64,000 bases of DNA from Sinorhizobium glycinis (GTDB lineage: Bacteria; Pseudomonadota; Alphaproteobacteria; Rhizobiales; Rhizobiaceae). The notes under the pieces were generated by a model, which was not told the origin of the DNA, ran no database searches, and saw only the letters and a program-made list of their open reading frames with translations. Shown here piece after piece: positions 45,504-55,915 of this stretch. The stretch spans positions 1,240,001 through 1,304,000 of the forward strand of contig NZ_LPUX01000053.1 in assembly GCF_001651865.1 (NCBI RefSeq), written 5' to 3'. Within the stretch, counting starts at the first letter, position 1; every line of letters begins with the position of its first letter. The position numbers and the translations under genes are program-made.

Positions 45504-48176
45504 TTAAAGCGTCCGCGTGATGTGTTCGACGCGGAAGCACTCGATCGTGTCGCCGGCGCGGATATCCTCGTAGTTCTCGAAGGCCATGCCGCATTCCTGG
45601 CCGGACTGGACCTCGGAGACTTCGTCCTTGAAGCGCTTGAGCGTCTTGAGCTTGCCCTCGTGGATGACGACGTTGTCGCGCACCAGGCGCACGCCGACGC
45701 CGCGCTCGACCTTGCCCTCGGTGACGCGGCAGCCCGCGACCTTGCCGACCTTGGTGATGTTGAACACCTCCAGGATCTCGGCATTGCCGAGGAAGGTTTC
45801 GCGCCGCTCGGGCGAAAGCAGGCCGGACATCGCCGCCTTCACGTCATCCACCAGATCGTAGATGATGTTGTAGTAGCGGATCTCGATACCGGACCGTTCG
45901 GCCGCGTCGCGTGCCTGCTTGTTGGCGCGGACATTGAAGCCGATGATCGCGGCGTTCGAGGCTTCGGCGAGCGAGATATCCGACTCGGTGATGCCGCCCG
46001 CGCCAGAATGGACGATGCGCGCCCGCACCTCGTCGGTTCCGAGCTTGTCGAGAGCACCGGCGATCGCTTCGATCGAGCCCTGCACGTCGCCCTTGATGAC
46101 CAGCGGGAACTCCTTCAGGCCGGAGGCCTGAAGCTGGCTCATCATCTGCTCGAGCGAACCGCGCGAGCCGGACTGACGGGCAACCATCTTCTCGCGGGCA
46201 AGCCGCTGGCGATATTCGGAGATCTCGCGCGCACGGCTTTCGTTCTCGACGACGGCGAACTTGTCGCCGGCCGCCGGCGTGCCGGAGAGACCGAGAACCT
46301 CGACCGGGGTCGATGGCCCGGCAGCCTTCACATGCTCGCCCTTGTCGTTGACGAGCGCGCGCACGCGGCCCCACTGGTCGCCCGCGACGATGATCTGGCC
46401 GGGCGTCAGCGTGCCCTTCTGGACGAGAACGGTGGCGACCGCACCGCGGCCGCGGTCGAGCTCGGCTTCCACCACCGTACCCTCGGCCGTCCGGTTCGCA
46501 TTGGCCTTGAGGTCGAGAATTTCCGCCTGCAGCAGGATCGCCTCGAGCAGCTTGTCGAGGTTGGTCTGGTTCTTCGCCGAAACCTCGACGTCGAGCACTT
46601 CACCGCCCATCGATTCGACGAAGACCTCGTGCTGCAAGAGCTCGGTGCGGACCTTTTGCGGGTTCGCCGTCGGCTTGTCGATCTTGTTGATCGCCACGAT
46701 GATCGGCACGCCGGCCGCCTTGGCGTGGTTGATCGATTCGATCGTCTGCGGCATCACGCTGTCATCGGCCGCCACGACAAGGACGGCAATGTCCGTCGCC
46801 TGGGCGCCGCGCGCACGCATCGCCGTGAAGGCGGCGTGGCCGGGGGTGTCGATGAAGGTGATCTTCTGGCCGTTCTGTTCGACCTGGTAGGCGCCGATGT
46901 GCTGGGTGATGCCGCCTGCTTCGCCGGCGACCACATTGGCATGCCGGATCGCATCGAGAAGCGATGTCTTGCCGTGGTCGACGTGGCCCATGATCGTGAC
47001 GATCGGCGGACGCGGCACCATGGTCTCATCCGTATCGGCGATGTTGAAGATGCCTTCCTCGACGTCCGATTCGGAGACGCGCTTGACCGTGTGGCCGAAT
47101 TCGCCGGCGATCAGTTCTGCAAGGTCCGCATCGATCAGATCGCCGGGCTTCATCATCTGGCCTTCCTTCATCAGGAACTTGATGACGTCGACGGCGCGCT
47201 CGGACATGCGCTGCGACAGTTCCTGAATCGTGATGGTCTCCGGCAGGACGACTTCGCGCGAGATCTTCTCGCGCGTTTCCTGCATCTGGCTGCGCCTGAA
47301 CTTCTCCTGGCGGCGGCGCATCGCCGAAAGCGAACGGCCGCGCTGGCCGCCGTCTTCGTCGACGGCAGCCGTCAGCGTCAGCTTGCCCTGGCGACGGCCC
47401 TCATCGCCCTTGGCACGGGGAGCAGGCTTTGCCGGCTCGGGACGCGCGACCTTGCCGCGGGCCGGCCCGGCTCCGCCGCGCGGACGCTCATCCTCTTCCT
47501 CGACACCGGCGCGGCGGCCGCGCAGGGCCGCGGCAGGGGCCGCCGGCGCTTGCGGCGCGGCGGGCGCCGGACGGGCGGCCTGCGGACGCGCCTCGGCACG
47601 GCGCTCGGCGACAACCGGACGCGCTGCCTCGACCGTCTCTTCGACGGTCTCCGCTTCGACGACAGCTGGGCGAGCAGCCTCTTCGGCGGCGCGGCGTACG
47701 GCCTCTTCCTTCTCGCGCGCGATGCGCGCTTCTTCCTCGACGCGGCGGCGCGCTTCCTCTTCGGCGCGACGCTTTGCTTCCTCGGCGTCGCGGACCTGGG
47801 CTTCGGCAAGCGCCCGACGGCGGGCTTCTATCTCGCCGGCAGAGAGGTCGTTCAGCACGACGCCGACGCGCGGACGGTTCTGCTCGGCGCGCGGCTGATG
47901 CGGTTGCGGCTGCGGAGCCGGGCGGCCGGCCGGATGCGGCTGAACGGGGCGCGGTTCGGCGGGCCGAGCCACGGGCGTGGCGGTCACCGGCGTGATCGGC
48001 CGCTCGTCCTTGTGCCGCGCCAGGCCGAACTTTTTCTTGGTTTCGACCACGACCGCCTTCGTGCGACCGCGGCCCATATCCTGGCGCACGGTTCCCTGCG
48101 TCACCCCGGAGGGCTTCAGGGTCAGCGTCTTCTTGCCCGCTACGCTGAGTGTCTTGTCGTCTTTGTTGTCGGTCAT
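45504..48176 (-). CDS. infB: translation initiation factor IF-2
   Basis: An 890-residue GTPase that places fMet-tRNA on the 30S subunit. A long Lys/Arg/Ala/Glu-rich N-terminal region (to about residue 300, coiled-coil-like) precedes IF2N ([20 protein letters not shown]). The G domain has [34 protein letters not shown] and NKIDKP. C-terminal domains include [20 protein letters not shown] and a final barrel. Third of rimP-nusA-ylxR-infB; a terminator follows. Confidence 0.98.
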   Translation of the reverse strand: MTDNKDDKTLSVAGKKTLTLKPSGVTQGTVRQDMGRGRTKAVVVETKKKFGLARHKDERPITPVTATPVARPAEPRPVQPHPAGRPAPQPQPHQPRAEQNRPRVGVVLNDLSAGEIEARRRALAEAQVRDAEEAKRRAEEEARRRVEEEARIAREKEEAVRRAAEEAARPAVVEAETVEETVEAARPVVAERRAEARPQAARPAPAAPQAPAAPAAALRGRRAGVEEEDERPRGGAGPARGKVARPEPAKPAPRAKGDEGRRQGKLTLTAAVDEDGGQRGRSLSAMRRRQEKFRRSQMQETREKISREVVLPETITIQELSQRMSERAVDVIKFLMKEGQMMKPGDLIDADLAELIAGEFGHTVKRVSESDVEEGIFNIADTDETMVPRPPIVTIMGHVDHGKTSLLDAIRHANVVAGEAGGITQHIGAYQVEQNGQKITFIDTPGHAAFTAMRARGAQATDIAVLVVAADDSVMPQTIESINHAKAAGVPIIVAINKIDKPTANPQKVRTELLQHEVFVESMGGEVLDVEVSAKNQTNLDKLLEAILLQAEILDLKANANRTAEGTVVEAELDRGRGAVATVLVQKGTLTPGQIIVAGDQWGRVRALVNDKGEHVKAAGPSTPVEVLGLSGTPAAGDKFAVVENESRAREISEYRQRLAREKMVARQSGSRGSLEQMMSQLQASGLKEFPLVIKGDVQGSIEAIAGALDKLGTDEVRARIVHSGAGGITESDISLAEASNAAIIGFNVRANKQARDAAERSGIEIRYYNIIYDLVDDVKAAMSGLLSPERRETFLGNAEILEVFNITKVGKVAGCRVTEGKVERGVGVRLVRDNVVIHEGKLKTLKRFKDEVSEVQSGQECGMAFENYEDIRAGDTIECFRVEHITRTL

Positions 48177-48281
48177 TCCGTTCCGTTCCTAGCGATCAGG
48201 GCCGGATGCGAAACACCTGACCCCGTCTTCCAATTTGTCTCAAGCAGCGCTCGCGATGCCGGCCTCTGCCGGTGACGCGTG

Positions 48282-48983
48282 TCATTGCTGTGGCTTATCA
48301 GCGCCGCCTTCGGCCCGGACCGGGACGGATCCTCGGTACTTTTCGAGCATGATTGCGCGCTTCACTACACCCTCACCCGCCTGCCCTGCAAGCGCTGCGG
48401 CATGGATAAAAGCATTACTTCCCAAAAGCCCCTCCATTTCCGCCGCCGCAAACGGGCGGAACGCAGGTATTTCCGTTTCATCCTCGGCGACGAAGCTCAT
48501 CGCCTTGCGGGCCTGGTCGATCTTGCGGACGCCGTCGGCGGCCGCGTCGATCGCATGGAAAACGCCAAGCGCCGCGAGCCCGCGCACCGCCTGTTCCGTC
48601 TTCGTGGCTCCGGAGACGAACTGGCCGGCCTTGCGCGCCATGTTCATCATTCCGGCAAGCTGCTCGGCGAGCAGCCTGTCGACCTCGTCGGCCAACGCCG
48701 CCTCGGCCTTCACCTCGGTGCGAAGGGCGCGGGCGAAGAGCTTCTTCGCCACCGCCTTCTCGACGAAGCGCCGCTCCGCCTTAACCCAGCAGCCGCGTCC
48801 GGGAAGCTGCCGCTTCAGGTCGGGAACAACGCGGCCGTCGGGTCCAGCCACGAAGCGGATCAGCTCATCCGGGGGGCCGCTCTCGCGCGTGACGATGCAG
48901 GTCCGGCTGCTGCCGCTCCGGTCCTTCGGGCCCTTGTCCGACGGCAGGACTTCCGACGGCAGGATTTCGGTGGCGGCTGTCAT
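48282..48983 (-). CDS. YlxR (DUF448) - L7Ae-like fusion RNA-binding protein
   Basis: A 233-residue two-domain protein. The N-terminal YlxR part (about residues 20-100) has RTCIVTRESGPPDELIRFVA and LPGRGCWVKAERRFVEKAV (G-R-G motif). The C-terminal part (about 115-220) resembles the L7Ae/YlxQ fold (LAGMMNMARKAGQFVSGATK and AIDAAADGVRKI). In firmicutes these are separate adjacent genes ylxR and ylxQ; alphaproteobacteria typically have this fusion. RNA binding is likely; role with NusA and IF2 is uncertain. Seven bases from nusA. Confidence 0.9.
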   Translation of the reverse strand: MTAATEILPSEVLPSDKGPKDRSGSSRTCIVTRESGPPDELIRFVAGPDGRVVPDLKRQLPGRGCWVKAERRFVEKAVAKKLFARALRTEVKAEAALADEVDRLLAEQLAGMMNMARKAGQFVSGATKTEQAVRGLAALGVFHAIDAAADGVRKIDQARKAMSFVAEDETEIPAFRPFAAAEMEGLLGSNAFIHAAALAGQAGEGVVKRAIMLEKYRGSVPVRAEGGADKPQQ

Positions 48984-48989
48984 CGTGGA

Positions 48990-50600
48990 TCAGGCATCCT
49001 GCTCCGAGCCTTCGGCAACTTCGATCGGCTCGTCCTGATCGGCGGCGAGGTCTTCCTCGGTGATCCAGCCGGCCGCCAGGCGCGCCTGGACGATCATGGC
49101 TTCGGCCTCTTCACGGCTGACCTCCAACTTCGAGAAGGTACCCTCGAAGCGCTTCGTCTCGCCGTCCTTGCGCTCGGTCCAGCCGACGAGGTCGTCGGCG
49201 GCGCAGCCGGCGAAGTCCTCGATCGACTTGATGCCTTCCTCGCCCAGCGCAACCAGCATCTGGCTGGTCAGCCCATCGATCTGGCGCAGCTCGTCGGAGA
49301 CGCCGAGCTCCTTACGCCTGGCGTCCATTTCGGCCTCGATCTTATCGAGATATTCGCGGGCGCGCGTCTGGATTTCCGTCGCGGTTTCCTCGTCGAAGCC
49401 ATCGATCGAGGAAATTTCGTCGAGGTCGACATAGGCGAGCTCCTCGACCTGGGCGAAGCCCTCGGAAGCGAGCACCTGGCCGACCATCTCGTCGACGTCC
49501 AGCGCTTCCATGAAGAGCTGGGTGCGCTCGTTGAATTCCTTCTGGCGGCGCTCGCTCTCCTCCTGCTCGGTCAGGATGTCGATGTCCCAGCCGGTGAGCT
49601 GCGAGGCGAGGCGCACGTTCTGGCCGCGGCGGCCGATCGCCAGCGACAGCTGCTCGTCCGGCACGACGACCTCGATGCGCTCCGCGTCCTCGTCGAGAAC
49701 GACCTTGGTCACTTCGGCCGGCTGCAGGGCGTTGACGATGAAGGAGGCCGGGTCCGGCGACCACGGGATGATATCGATCTTCTCGCCCTGGAGCTCGCCG
49801 ACGACCGCCTGGACGCGCGAGCCGCGCATGCCGACGCAGGCGCCGACCGGGTCGATCGACGAATCGTTCGAGACGACGGCGATCTTGGCGCGCGAGCCCG
49901 GGTCACGGGCGACGGACTTGATCTGGATGATGCCGTCGTAGATTTCCGGCACCTCCATGGTGAAGAGCTTGACCATGAACTGCGGATGGGTGCGCGACAG
50001 GAAGATCTGCGGGCCGCGCTGCTCGCGGCGGACGTCGTAGACGAAGGCACGGACGCGGTCGCCATAGCGCATGTTTTCGCGCGGGATCATCTCGTCGCGG
50101 CGGATGATGCCTTCGCCACGGCCGAGGTCGACGATGACGTTGCCGTATTCGACGCGCTTGACGGTGCCGTTGACGATCTCGCCGACCCGGTCCTTGAATT
50201 CCTCATACTGGCGGTCGCGCTCGGCCTCGCGAACCTTCTGCACGATCACCTGCTTGGCGGATTGAGCGGCGATGCGGCCGAAGTCCATCGGCGGCAGCGG
50301 ATCGGCAATGAAATCGCCGAGCTTGGCGTCCGGATTGCGGTCGCGGGCGAGTTCGAGCGGAATCTGCGTCGAGTAGTCCTCGGCTTTCTCGACGACTTCG
50401 AGAAGGCGCTGCAGACGGATTTCACCGGTCTTGGAATTGATGTCCGCCCGGATGTTCGTTTCCGAACCGTAGCGCGAACGGGCCGCCTTCTGGATCGCAT
50501 CTGCCATCGCGGCCAGAACGATCTCGCGGTCGATCACCTTTTCGCGTGCCACAGCGTCCGCGATCTGCAGAAGCTCGAGCCGGTTAGCACTGACTGCCAT
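48990..50600 (-). CDS. nusA: transcription termination/antitermination factor NusA
   Basis: A 536-residue RNA polymerase-binding factor that affects pausing, termination and rRNA antitermination. An N-terminal polymerase-binding domain (1-125) is followed by S1 ([20 protein letters not shown]), KH1 ([20 protein letters not shown]), KH2 ([20 protein letters not shown]) and C-terminal acidic/HhH repeats ([20 protein letters not shown]). Start [15 protein letters not shown] is the standard one; an upstream in-frame ATG is rejected. Acidic end [14 protein letters not shown]. Follows rimP by 46 bp. Confidence 0.98.
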   Translation of the reverse strand: MAVSANRLELLQIADAVAREKVIDREIVLAAMADAIQKAARSRYGSETNIRADINSKTGEIRLQRLLEVVEKAEDYSTQIPLELARDRNPDAKLGDFIADPLPPMDFGRIAAQSAKQVIVQKVREAERDRQYEEFKDRVGEIVNGTVKRVEYGNVIVDLGRGEGIIRRDEMIPRENMRYGDRVRAFVYDVRREQRGPQIFLSRTHPQFMVKLFTMEVPEIYDGIIQIKSVARDPGSRAKIAVVSNDSSIDPVGACVGMRGSRVQAVVGELQGEKIDIIPWSPDPASFIVNALQPAEVTKVVLDEDAERIEVVVPDEQLSLAIGRRGQNVRLASQLTGWDIDILTEQEESERRQKEFNERTQLFMEALDVDEMVGQVLASEGFAQVEELAYVDLDEISSIDGFDEETATEIQTRAREYLDKIEAEMDARRKELGVSDELRQIDGLTSQMLVALGEEGIKSIEDFAGCAADDLVGWTERKDGETKRFEGTFSKLEVSREEAEAMIVQARLAAGWITEEDLAADQDEPIEVAEGSEQDA

Positions 50601-50646
50601 GTCTTGTCTCCGTCTGGTTACAGGGGCCTCGCAAGCGCACCCTGCC

Positions 50647-51264
50647 TCATTCGATATCACTGTCTTCGTCTTCGAAATTCTGGTTGGCGGCGCGCGCCGC
50701 CTTTGCCTTCTTGTCGGCCGCCAGCGCGTCGCGGATCAGGTCGTCGGTCAGGATCAGCCGTGCTTCCGAAAGGGCGGTGAACGGGATGGCAACGACGGCC
50801 TCTTCGCCATAGGCGGGCTGATCGCGCTCGAGGCGGAAACCCTCCTCGTCCACCGTCACGATCTTGCCGCGGAAGCGCTTGCGCCCGTCGACCATGATCG
50901 AAGTCTCGCACTTCATCAGATGGCCCTGCCAGCGGACGAAATCGGACCTGCGCACCATCGGGCGATCGATGCCCGGCGACGATACTTCGAGATGATACGC
51001 CTTGTCGATCGGATCTTCCACATCGAGAACCGGCGAGATGGCCTTGGAGACTTCCTCGCAATCCTCGACGGTCATGGTGCCGTCGTTGCGCTCGGTCATG
51101 ATCTGCAGCGTCAGGCCGTTCTGGCCGGACATGCGCACGCGCACCAGGCGGAAACCCATCTGCACCAGCACCGGCTCGATGATGTCGGCAATGCGCCGGT
51201 CGAGGCCGGTTTCGGTAATCAGCCGCGGTTCATTTGCAGTTTCAGCCGTTGTCGGATCGGACAA
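50647..51264 (-). CDS. rimP: ribosome maturation factor RimP
   Basis: A 205-residue assembly factor for 30S subunits. The conserved parts are [20 protein letters not shown] and [20 protein letters not shown] followed by [17 protein letters not shown] (about residues 93-110). The tail is charged and less conserved ([20 protein letters not shown]). First gene of the rimP-nusA-ylxR-infB operon; its leader contains a terminator-like hairpin. Confidence 0.97.
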   Translation of the reverse strand: MSDPTTAETANEPRLITETGLDRRIADIIEPVLVQMGFRLVRVRMSGQNGLTLQIMTERNDGTMTVEDCEEVSKAISPVLDVEDPIDKAYHLEVSSPGIDRPMVRRSDFVRWQGHLMKCETSIMVDGRKRFRGKIVTVDEEGFRLERDQPAYGEEAVVAIPFTALSEARLILTDDLIRDALAADKKAKAARAANQNFEDEDSDIE

Positions 51265-51293
51265 ACGATCATCTCCTCATCGGACCGGCTAAT

Positions 51294-51324
51294 AAAAAAG
51301 AGCGGGTCCTGTCGGGCCCACTCT
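51294..51324 (-). terminator. terminator-like hairpin in the rimP leader (possible attenuator)
   Basis: In the rimP direction a 10-bp stem, gagtgggccc and ggacccgctc with one mismatch, is followed by six T, 30 bp upstream of the rimP ATG. The upstream 180 bp are the shared region with the divergent exporter. A terminator placed between promoter and first gene suggests attenuation or NusA-dependent feedback on this operon. Alternatively it ends a short upstream RNA. Confidence 0.65.
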
Positions 51325-51511
51325 TCATCTACCGATCAAGAATTTGAGGCTCATATACGCTTCGTCGCCGGAAATTGCAAGGCTTGCGGCAGTCCGAGGC
51401 GGCAAAGGATATAAAGCCTCTCCAAAGGCAAGTTTAAGCGGCTGGCGTGCCGCATTTCGAGGTTTATAAACGAAACTCACAAGAGCACACGGGCAAGGAG
51501 AGAGACACGAG

Positions 51512-53140
51512 GTGACGAACCGCATATCGCCGCTGGCCCCCTTCCGGCACGACACTTTCCGGATCATCTGGATCGCCAGCCTCGCATCCAATTTCGGCGG
51601 ACTGATCCAGGCGGTGGGTGCCGCCTGGCTGATGACGTCGATCTCGCAGTCGGTCAACATGGTGGCGCTGGTGCAGGCCTCGACCTCGCTGCCGATCATG
51701 CTCTTCTCGCTGGTCTCCGGCGCGCTCGCCGACAATTTCGACCGGCGGCGCATCATGCTCGTCGCGCAGGCCTTCATGCTTGTCGTTTCGGCACTCTTGA
51801 CCGCCTTTGCCTATTTCGGGCTCGTCACACCGTGGCTGTTGCTTCTGTTCACCTTCCTGATCGGCTGCGGCACGGCGCTCAACAACCCGTCCTGGCAGGC
51901 TTCGGTCGGCGACATGGTGCCGCGCAACGACCTGCCGGCGGCCGTCGCGCTGAACAGCATGGGCTTCAACATCACCCGCAGCGTCGGCCCGGCGATCGGC
52001 GGCGCGATCGTCGCCGCCGCCGGAGCGGCCGCCGCCTTCGCGGTCAACGCGCTCAGCTATTTCGCGATCCTGTTCGCGATTTTCCGCTGGAGGCCGAGCC
52101 TCCCCCAAAGCGCGTTGCCGCGCGAAAGGCTCGGCCGGGCGGTTTCGGCCGGGCTTCGCTATGTGGCGATGTCGCCCAACATCGGCAAGGTGCTCCTGCG
52201 CGGCTTCGCCTTCGGCCTTTCGGCAAGCGCGATCCTCGCGCTGCTGCCGCTCGTCGCCCGCGACCTCGTCAACGGCGGGCCGCTCACCTACGGCATCATG
52301 CTCGGCGCCTTCGGCCTCGGCGCAATCGGCGGCGCGCTGCTCAGCGCCCGTCTCAGAGAGCGCCTGTCGAGCGAAGCCATCGTGCGGCTCGCCTTCGCAG
52401 GCTTCGCCGCAAGCGCGATCGTCACTGCGCTCAGCACTGAAGCCTGGCTGACCTCGCTCGCTCTCACCGTCTCCGGCGCTTCATGGGTGCTGGCGCTGTC
52501 GCTGTTCAACACCACGGTGCAGCTGTCGACGCCGCGATGGGTGGTCGGCCGGGCGCTCTCGCTCTACCAGACCACCACCTTCGGCGGAATTGCCGGCGGC
52601 AGCTGGCTCTGGGGCGTCGCAGCCGAAGAGTACGGCGCCTCGAATGCGCTGATCGGCTCCTGTCTTCTCATGCTGGCCGGCATCGCCATCGGCCTGCGAT
52701 TCGCGCTGCCGGAGTTCACGTCGCTCAACCTCGACCCGCTCAACCGCTTCAACGAACCGCTGCTCGCCCTCGACCTGAAGCCCCGCAGCGGTCCGATCGT
52801 CGTGATGATCGACTACGAGATCGACGAGACGGACATCCCCGAATTCCTGACGACCATGGCAGAGCGCCGCCGCATCCGCATCCGAGACGGGGCCGGCCAT
52901 TGGGCGCTGATGCGCGACCTCGAAAACCCGATCATCTGGACGGAGACCTACCACGTGCCGACCTGGGTCGAATATGTCCGCCACAACCAGCGGCGCACCC
53001 AGGCCGACGCGGCCGTCGGCGACAAGCTGACGGCACTGCACCGCGGCGCCGAGCCGCCGCGCGTCCACCGGCTGATCGAGCGCCAGACGATCGTTCCAGG
53101 GCATTACGAGCGCTACAAGCAGCCGGCGGAGATGCATTGA
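51512..53140 (+). CDS. EntS/MFS_3-type exporter with a C-terminal soluble domain
   Basis: A 542-residue protein. Residues 1-400 are a twelve-helix MFS permease (FRIIWIASLASNFGGLIQAV, SGALADNFDRRRIMLVAQAF, GALLSARLRERLSSEA). This resembles the enterobactin exporter EntS family. The last 130 residues are soluble (PIVVMIDYEIDETDIPEFLT then DGAGHWALMRDLENP and TWVEYVRHNQRRTQ) and look like an alpha-beta barrel of the antibiotic monooxygenase style. GTG start with AGGAGAGAGAC upstream. Divergent from rimP. Substrate unknown. Confidence 0.87.
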   Translation: MTNRISPLAPFRHDTFRIIWIASLASNFGGLIQAVGAAWLMTSISQSVNMVALVQASTSLPIMLFSLVSGALADNFDRRRIMLVAQAFMLVVSALLTAFAYFGLVTPWLLLLFTFLIGCGTALNNPSWQASVGDMVPRNDLPAAVALNSMGFNITRSVGPAIGGAIVAAAGAAAAFAVNALSYFAILFAIFRWRPSLPQSALPRERLGRAVSAGLRYVAMSPNIGKVLLRGFAFGLSASAILALLPLVARDLVNGGPLTYGIMLGAFGLGAIGGALLSARLRERLSSEAIVRLAFAGFAASAIVTALSTEAWLTSLALTVSGASWVLALSLFNTTVQLSTPRWVVGRALSLYQTTTFGGIAGGSWLWGVAAEEYGASNALIGSCLLMLAGIAIGLRFALPEFTSLNLDPLNRFNEPLLALDLKPRSGPIVVMIDYEIDETDIPEFLTTMAERRRIRIRDGAGHWALMRDLENPIIWTETYHVPTWVEYVRHNQRRTQADAAVGDKLTALHRGAEPPRVHRLIERQTIVPGHYERYKQPAEMH

Positions 53141-53168
53141 GGGAGGCGCGGGTGGCGCTTGTTGCTTG

Positions 53169-53333
53169 CCCCTCACCCTAGCCCTCTCCCCGTTTTGACG
53201 GGGAGAGGGGACTGGAGCCTGCCGCTCTCCCGTCACTCACCAGGGGCCGAGAATGGCGAGCGGGCGGGCGCGGCATCGTCCCTTCGCCCCGCCTGCGGGG
53301 AGAAGGTGCCGGCAGGCGGATGAGGGGCGAACC
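53169..53333. repeat. intergenic mosaic repeats between exporter and transglycosylase genes
   Basis: A ctctccccgttttgacgggg hairpin at 53169-53211 is followed at 53277-53333 by a module with gcctgcggggagaaggtgcc and ggcaggcggatgaggggcga. These are the same modules as at 195-360, in inverse order. They lie between convergent genes. Confidence 0.75.
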
Positions 53334-53354
53334 AAAGCCTCCTCGATCGAAGAT

Positions 53355-54620
53355 TCACCTGAGCTTCGCCTTGAGCGACGGGGCCGGAAAGCAGGTCGGC
53401 GCCAAGCCGTTCTTCGCCTGCCAGTCGCCGAGCGAGCGGCGGGTCTTGTAACCCGGCAGCCCGTCGACCTTGCCGACATCGTAGCCGATCGCGACCAGCG
53501 CCTTCTGCATGCCGAGCACGTCGGAGCGCAGCATCTTGCCGACATCGCCCCATTCGCCGCGGAACGGCCCGCCGCCGGCGGCGATGCGGTCGGCAAGGTT
53601 GCCGATGAAGAGGGCGTAGAGGTCGGAGTTGTTGTATTCCTTGATGACGTAGAAATTGGGCGTGACCACGAAGCCCGGGCCGTGCGTGCCGGCCGGCACC
53701 AGCATCATGCCCGATGCCGAGCGCTCGGCGGCCGGAAAGGCCTTGCCCGAGACGCGGGTGATCCCCATGCCGGCCCAATCGGCGATCGGCCGCGCCAGGT
53801 CCGGTCCCTCCTGGGCGCAGGAGACGCTGCCCGGGATCGATACTTCGAAGCCCCAGTCGCGGCCGCCCTGCCAGCCCTTCTCGGAAAGATAATTGGCGAT
53901 CGAGGCGAGGCTGTCGGGCACCGAGTTCCAAATGTCGCGGCGACCGTCGCCGTCGAAGTCCACCGCGTATTTGAGGAAGCTCGAGGGCAGGAACTGCGGC
54001 TGGCCCATGGCGCCCGCCCAGGAGCCGCGCATCTCCGCCTCCTTGACGTCGCCGCTCTGGAGGATATTCAGCGCCGCGATCAGCTCGCGGCGAAAAAGCT
54101 CCGGCCGCGTCGACATGAAGGCCTTGGTCGCCAACACGTCCATGATCGGATGCGGGATCTTCGCCCGGCCGAAGCCGGATTCACGCCCCCAGATGGCAAG
54201 CACCACCTGCCCCGGAACGCCATAGGTCCGCTCGATGCGTTTCAGCGTCGAGGCATGGGCGGAAGCGAGGCTGCGGCCCGTTGCAGCCAGGCCCTGCAGC
54301 CGCTTTTCGGAGAAGTAGGAGCCCGGCGAGGAAAACTCCGCCTGGCTCTGCTTGCGCTCCTTCGCCTTGGGGAAGCCGGGCGGCGCCAGATCCGGCAGGT
54401 CCCAATCAAGCTTTACGTCCGCGAAGGCCGCCTTGAATGCCGCGGAGGAGATGCCGGCCTGTTTCGCCTCCGGCCAGAGGTCATTCGCAAGCCATTGGCG
54501 GAACTGCGCCTCGACGTCGGCCTTGGTGGCGGCATGCGCGGGAAGGTGGAGGGCCAGGAATGCAGCGATGGTGGCGATGAGGCGGGCGCGGCGCTTACCC
54601 CCCTCTGCCCTGCCGGGCAT
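53355..54620 (-). CDS. lytic murein transglycosylase (MltB-like) with peptidoglycan-binding domain
   Basis: A 421-residue exported enzyme that cleaves peptidoglycan with 1,6-anhydro ends. The N-terminus MPGRAEGGKRRARLIATIAA continues to a signal peptide ending near LPAHAA. The catalytic Glu is in LAIWGRESGFG (about residue 125-135), with GSWAGAMGQPQFLPSSFLKY and DGDGRRDIW typical of the SLT 2 family. The C-terminal 70 residues contain a peptidoglycan-binding motif (DVLGMQKALVAIGYDVGKVD). The only usable start ATG lies inside an intergenic repeat module, an odd origin for the first codons. Confidence 0.92.
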   Translation of the reverse strand: MPGRAEGGKRRARLIATIAAFLALHLPAHAATKADVEAQFRQWLANDLWPEAKQAGISSAAFKAAFADVKLDWDLPDLAPPGFPKAKERKQSQAEFSSPGSYFSEKRLQGLAATGRSLASAHASTLKRIERTYGVPGQVVLAIWGRESGFGRAKIPHPIMDVLATKAFMSTRPELFRRELIAALNILQSGDVKEAEMRGSWAGAMGQPQFLPSSFLKYAVDFDGDGRRDIWNSVPDSLASIANYLSEKGWQGGRDWGFEVSIPGSVSCAQEGPDLARPIADWAGMGITRVSGKAFPAAERSASGMMLVPAGTHGPGFVVTPNFYVIKEYNNSDLYALFIGNLADRIAAGGGPFRGEWGDVGKMLRSDVLGMQKALVAIGYDVGKVDGLPGYKTRRSLGDWQAKNGLAPTCFPAPSLKAKLR

Positions 54621-54772
54621 CTCCCCCACAAGGAGGGAGATCGGCGGGCGGCGGCCGCTTACCCCTGCAGAGCGAGTCGCGCTCGCGGCAACGGTGCTGT
54701 GGGGTTGAGCGCTCGCCGCTACCTGATCTCCCCCCTTGTGGGGGAGATGCCCGGCAGGGCAGAGGGGGGTAG
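54598..54772. repeat. inverted GC-rich repeats overlapping the transglycosylase start
   Basis: ccccctctgccctgccgggc with atctcccccacaaggaggga begins at 54598, and the inverse form (cccttgtgggggagatgccc, then ggcagggcagaggg) is at 54732-54769. About 40-bp arms enclose about 80 bp. The left arm provides the likely start codon and first residues of the transglycosylase. It occupies the 214-bp gap to recR. Confidence 0.8.
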
Positions 54773-54834
54773 CCCCAACACGAAGACCGGCAATCCACGA
54801 GCGAACACGAGACTTCAAACGCATCGGCATCCCT

Positions 54835-55440
54835 TCAGATCGTCGTGCGCGCCCGGAGCGCAGCGGTGAGCGTACCTTCGTCGAGATAGTCGAGCTCGCC
54901 GCCGACGGGAACGCCATGGGCGAGGCGGGTGATCTTCACGTCCATGCCCTCGAGCTGGTCGGTGATGTAATGGGCGGTCGTCTGGCCCTCGACGGTCGCA
55001 TTGACGGCGATGACCAGCTCGCGCACGCCGCCCTTGGCGACCCGGTCGACGAGCCCCTTGATGTTCAGGTCGTCCGGTCCGATGCCGTCGAGCGGCGACA
55101 GCGTGCCGCCGAGCACATGATAGGCGGCGTTCAAGGCCCCGGCCCGCTCCAGCGCCCAGAGATCGGCGACGTCCTCGACGACGATGATCACCGACTGGTC
55201 GCGCCGCTCGTCGGTGCAGACGGTGCAGGGATCGATGGTATCGACATTGCCGCAGCAGGAGCAGATCCTGACCTTGCGGTGCGCCTCGCCCATCGCCTCG
55301 GCAAGCGGCCCGAGCAACTGCTCCTTCTTCTTGACGAGATGCAGCGCGGCTCGCCGCGCGGAACGGGGGCCGAGGCCCGGCACCTTCGCCAGGAGCTGAA
55401 TGAGCTTTTCGATTTCGGGACCGGTGACTCGCTTTGCCAT
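54835..55440 (-). CDS. recR: recombination mediator RecR
   Basis: A 201-residue protein acting with RecF/RecO to load RecA at gaps. N-terminal HhH ([20 protein letters not shown]) is followed by a four-cysteine zinc finger ([20 protein letters not shown], about residues 57-76) and a Toprim domain ([20 protein letters not shown]) with the C-terminal [20 protein letters not shown]. Follows ybaB in the usual dnaX-ybaB-recR order. Confidence 0.98.
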   Translation of the reverse strand: MAKRVTGPEIEKLIQLLAKVPGLGPRSARRAALHLVKKKEQLLGPLAEAMGEAHRKVRICSCCGNVDTIDPCTVCTDERRDQSVIIVVEDVADLWALERAGALNAAYHVLGGTLSPLDGIGPDDLNIKGLVDRVAKGGVRELVIAVNATVEGQTTAHYITDQLEGMDVKITRLAHGVPVGGELDYLDEGTLTAALRARTTI

Positions 55441-55529
55441 AGCCGGCTTTTAGCTCATATCGCAGCCAAACGGAATCGCTTCGGCGGCAATCACCGCGTG
55501 GCGATCAACCGGGCTCCGGCGAAGGCCTA

Positions 55530-55853
55530 TCAAAACGGCAGCTTCATGCCGGGCGGAATCGGCAGGCCGGCGGTCAGTTCGCGGGTCTTTTCCGCCTGCA
55601 CGGCCTCGGCCTTTTCCTTGGCATCCTTGTGGGCGGCGACGATCAGGTCCTCGAGGATCTCGACATCGTCTTCCTTGAAGAGCGACGGATCGATCTTCAG
55701 GCTCTTCATGTGGCCCTTTCCGTCGAGGCGGACATTGACGAGGCCGCCGCCGGAGGTGCCGTCGACTTCGAGTGCGGCGATCTCCGCCTGCAACTTCTCC
55801 ATCTTGGCCTGCATTTCCTTGACCTTGCCCATCATGCCCATGATGTCGCGCAT
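55530..55853 (-). CDS. YbaB/EbfC nucleoid-associated protein
   Basis: A 107-residue DNA-binding protein that starts [20 protein letters not shown] and has the family motif [20 protein letters not shown] followed by [20 protein letters not shown]. The C-terminal tail [10 protein letters not shown] is typical. It forms dimers that bind and bridge DNA. Placed between dnaX and recR. Confidence 0.95.
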   Translation of the reverse strand: MRDIMGMMGKVKEMQAKMEKLQAEIAALEVDGTSGGGLVNVRLDGKGHMKSLKIDPSLFKEDDVEILEDLIVAAHKDAKEKAEAVQAEKTRELTAGLPIPPGMKLPF

Positions 55854-55915
55854 CGTCGTCTCCTGTCCTTTGGTATTTCTGCCTGAATTCAAAGCGCCGC
55901 TATTGCGATGCGCTG

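Noticed and set aside
45522..48275. 917-codon open frame antisense to infB
   Set aside because: Same reason as for pnp; infB has all IF-2 domains and the antisense product is not protein-like.
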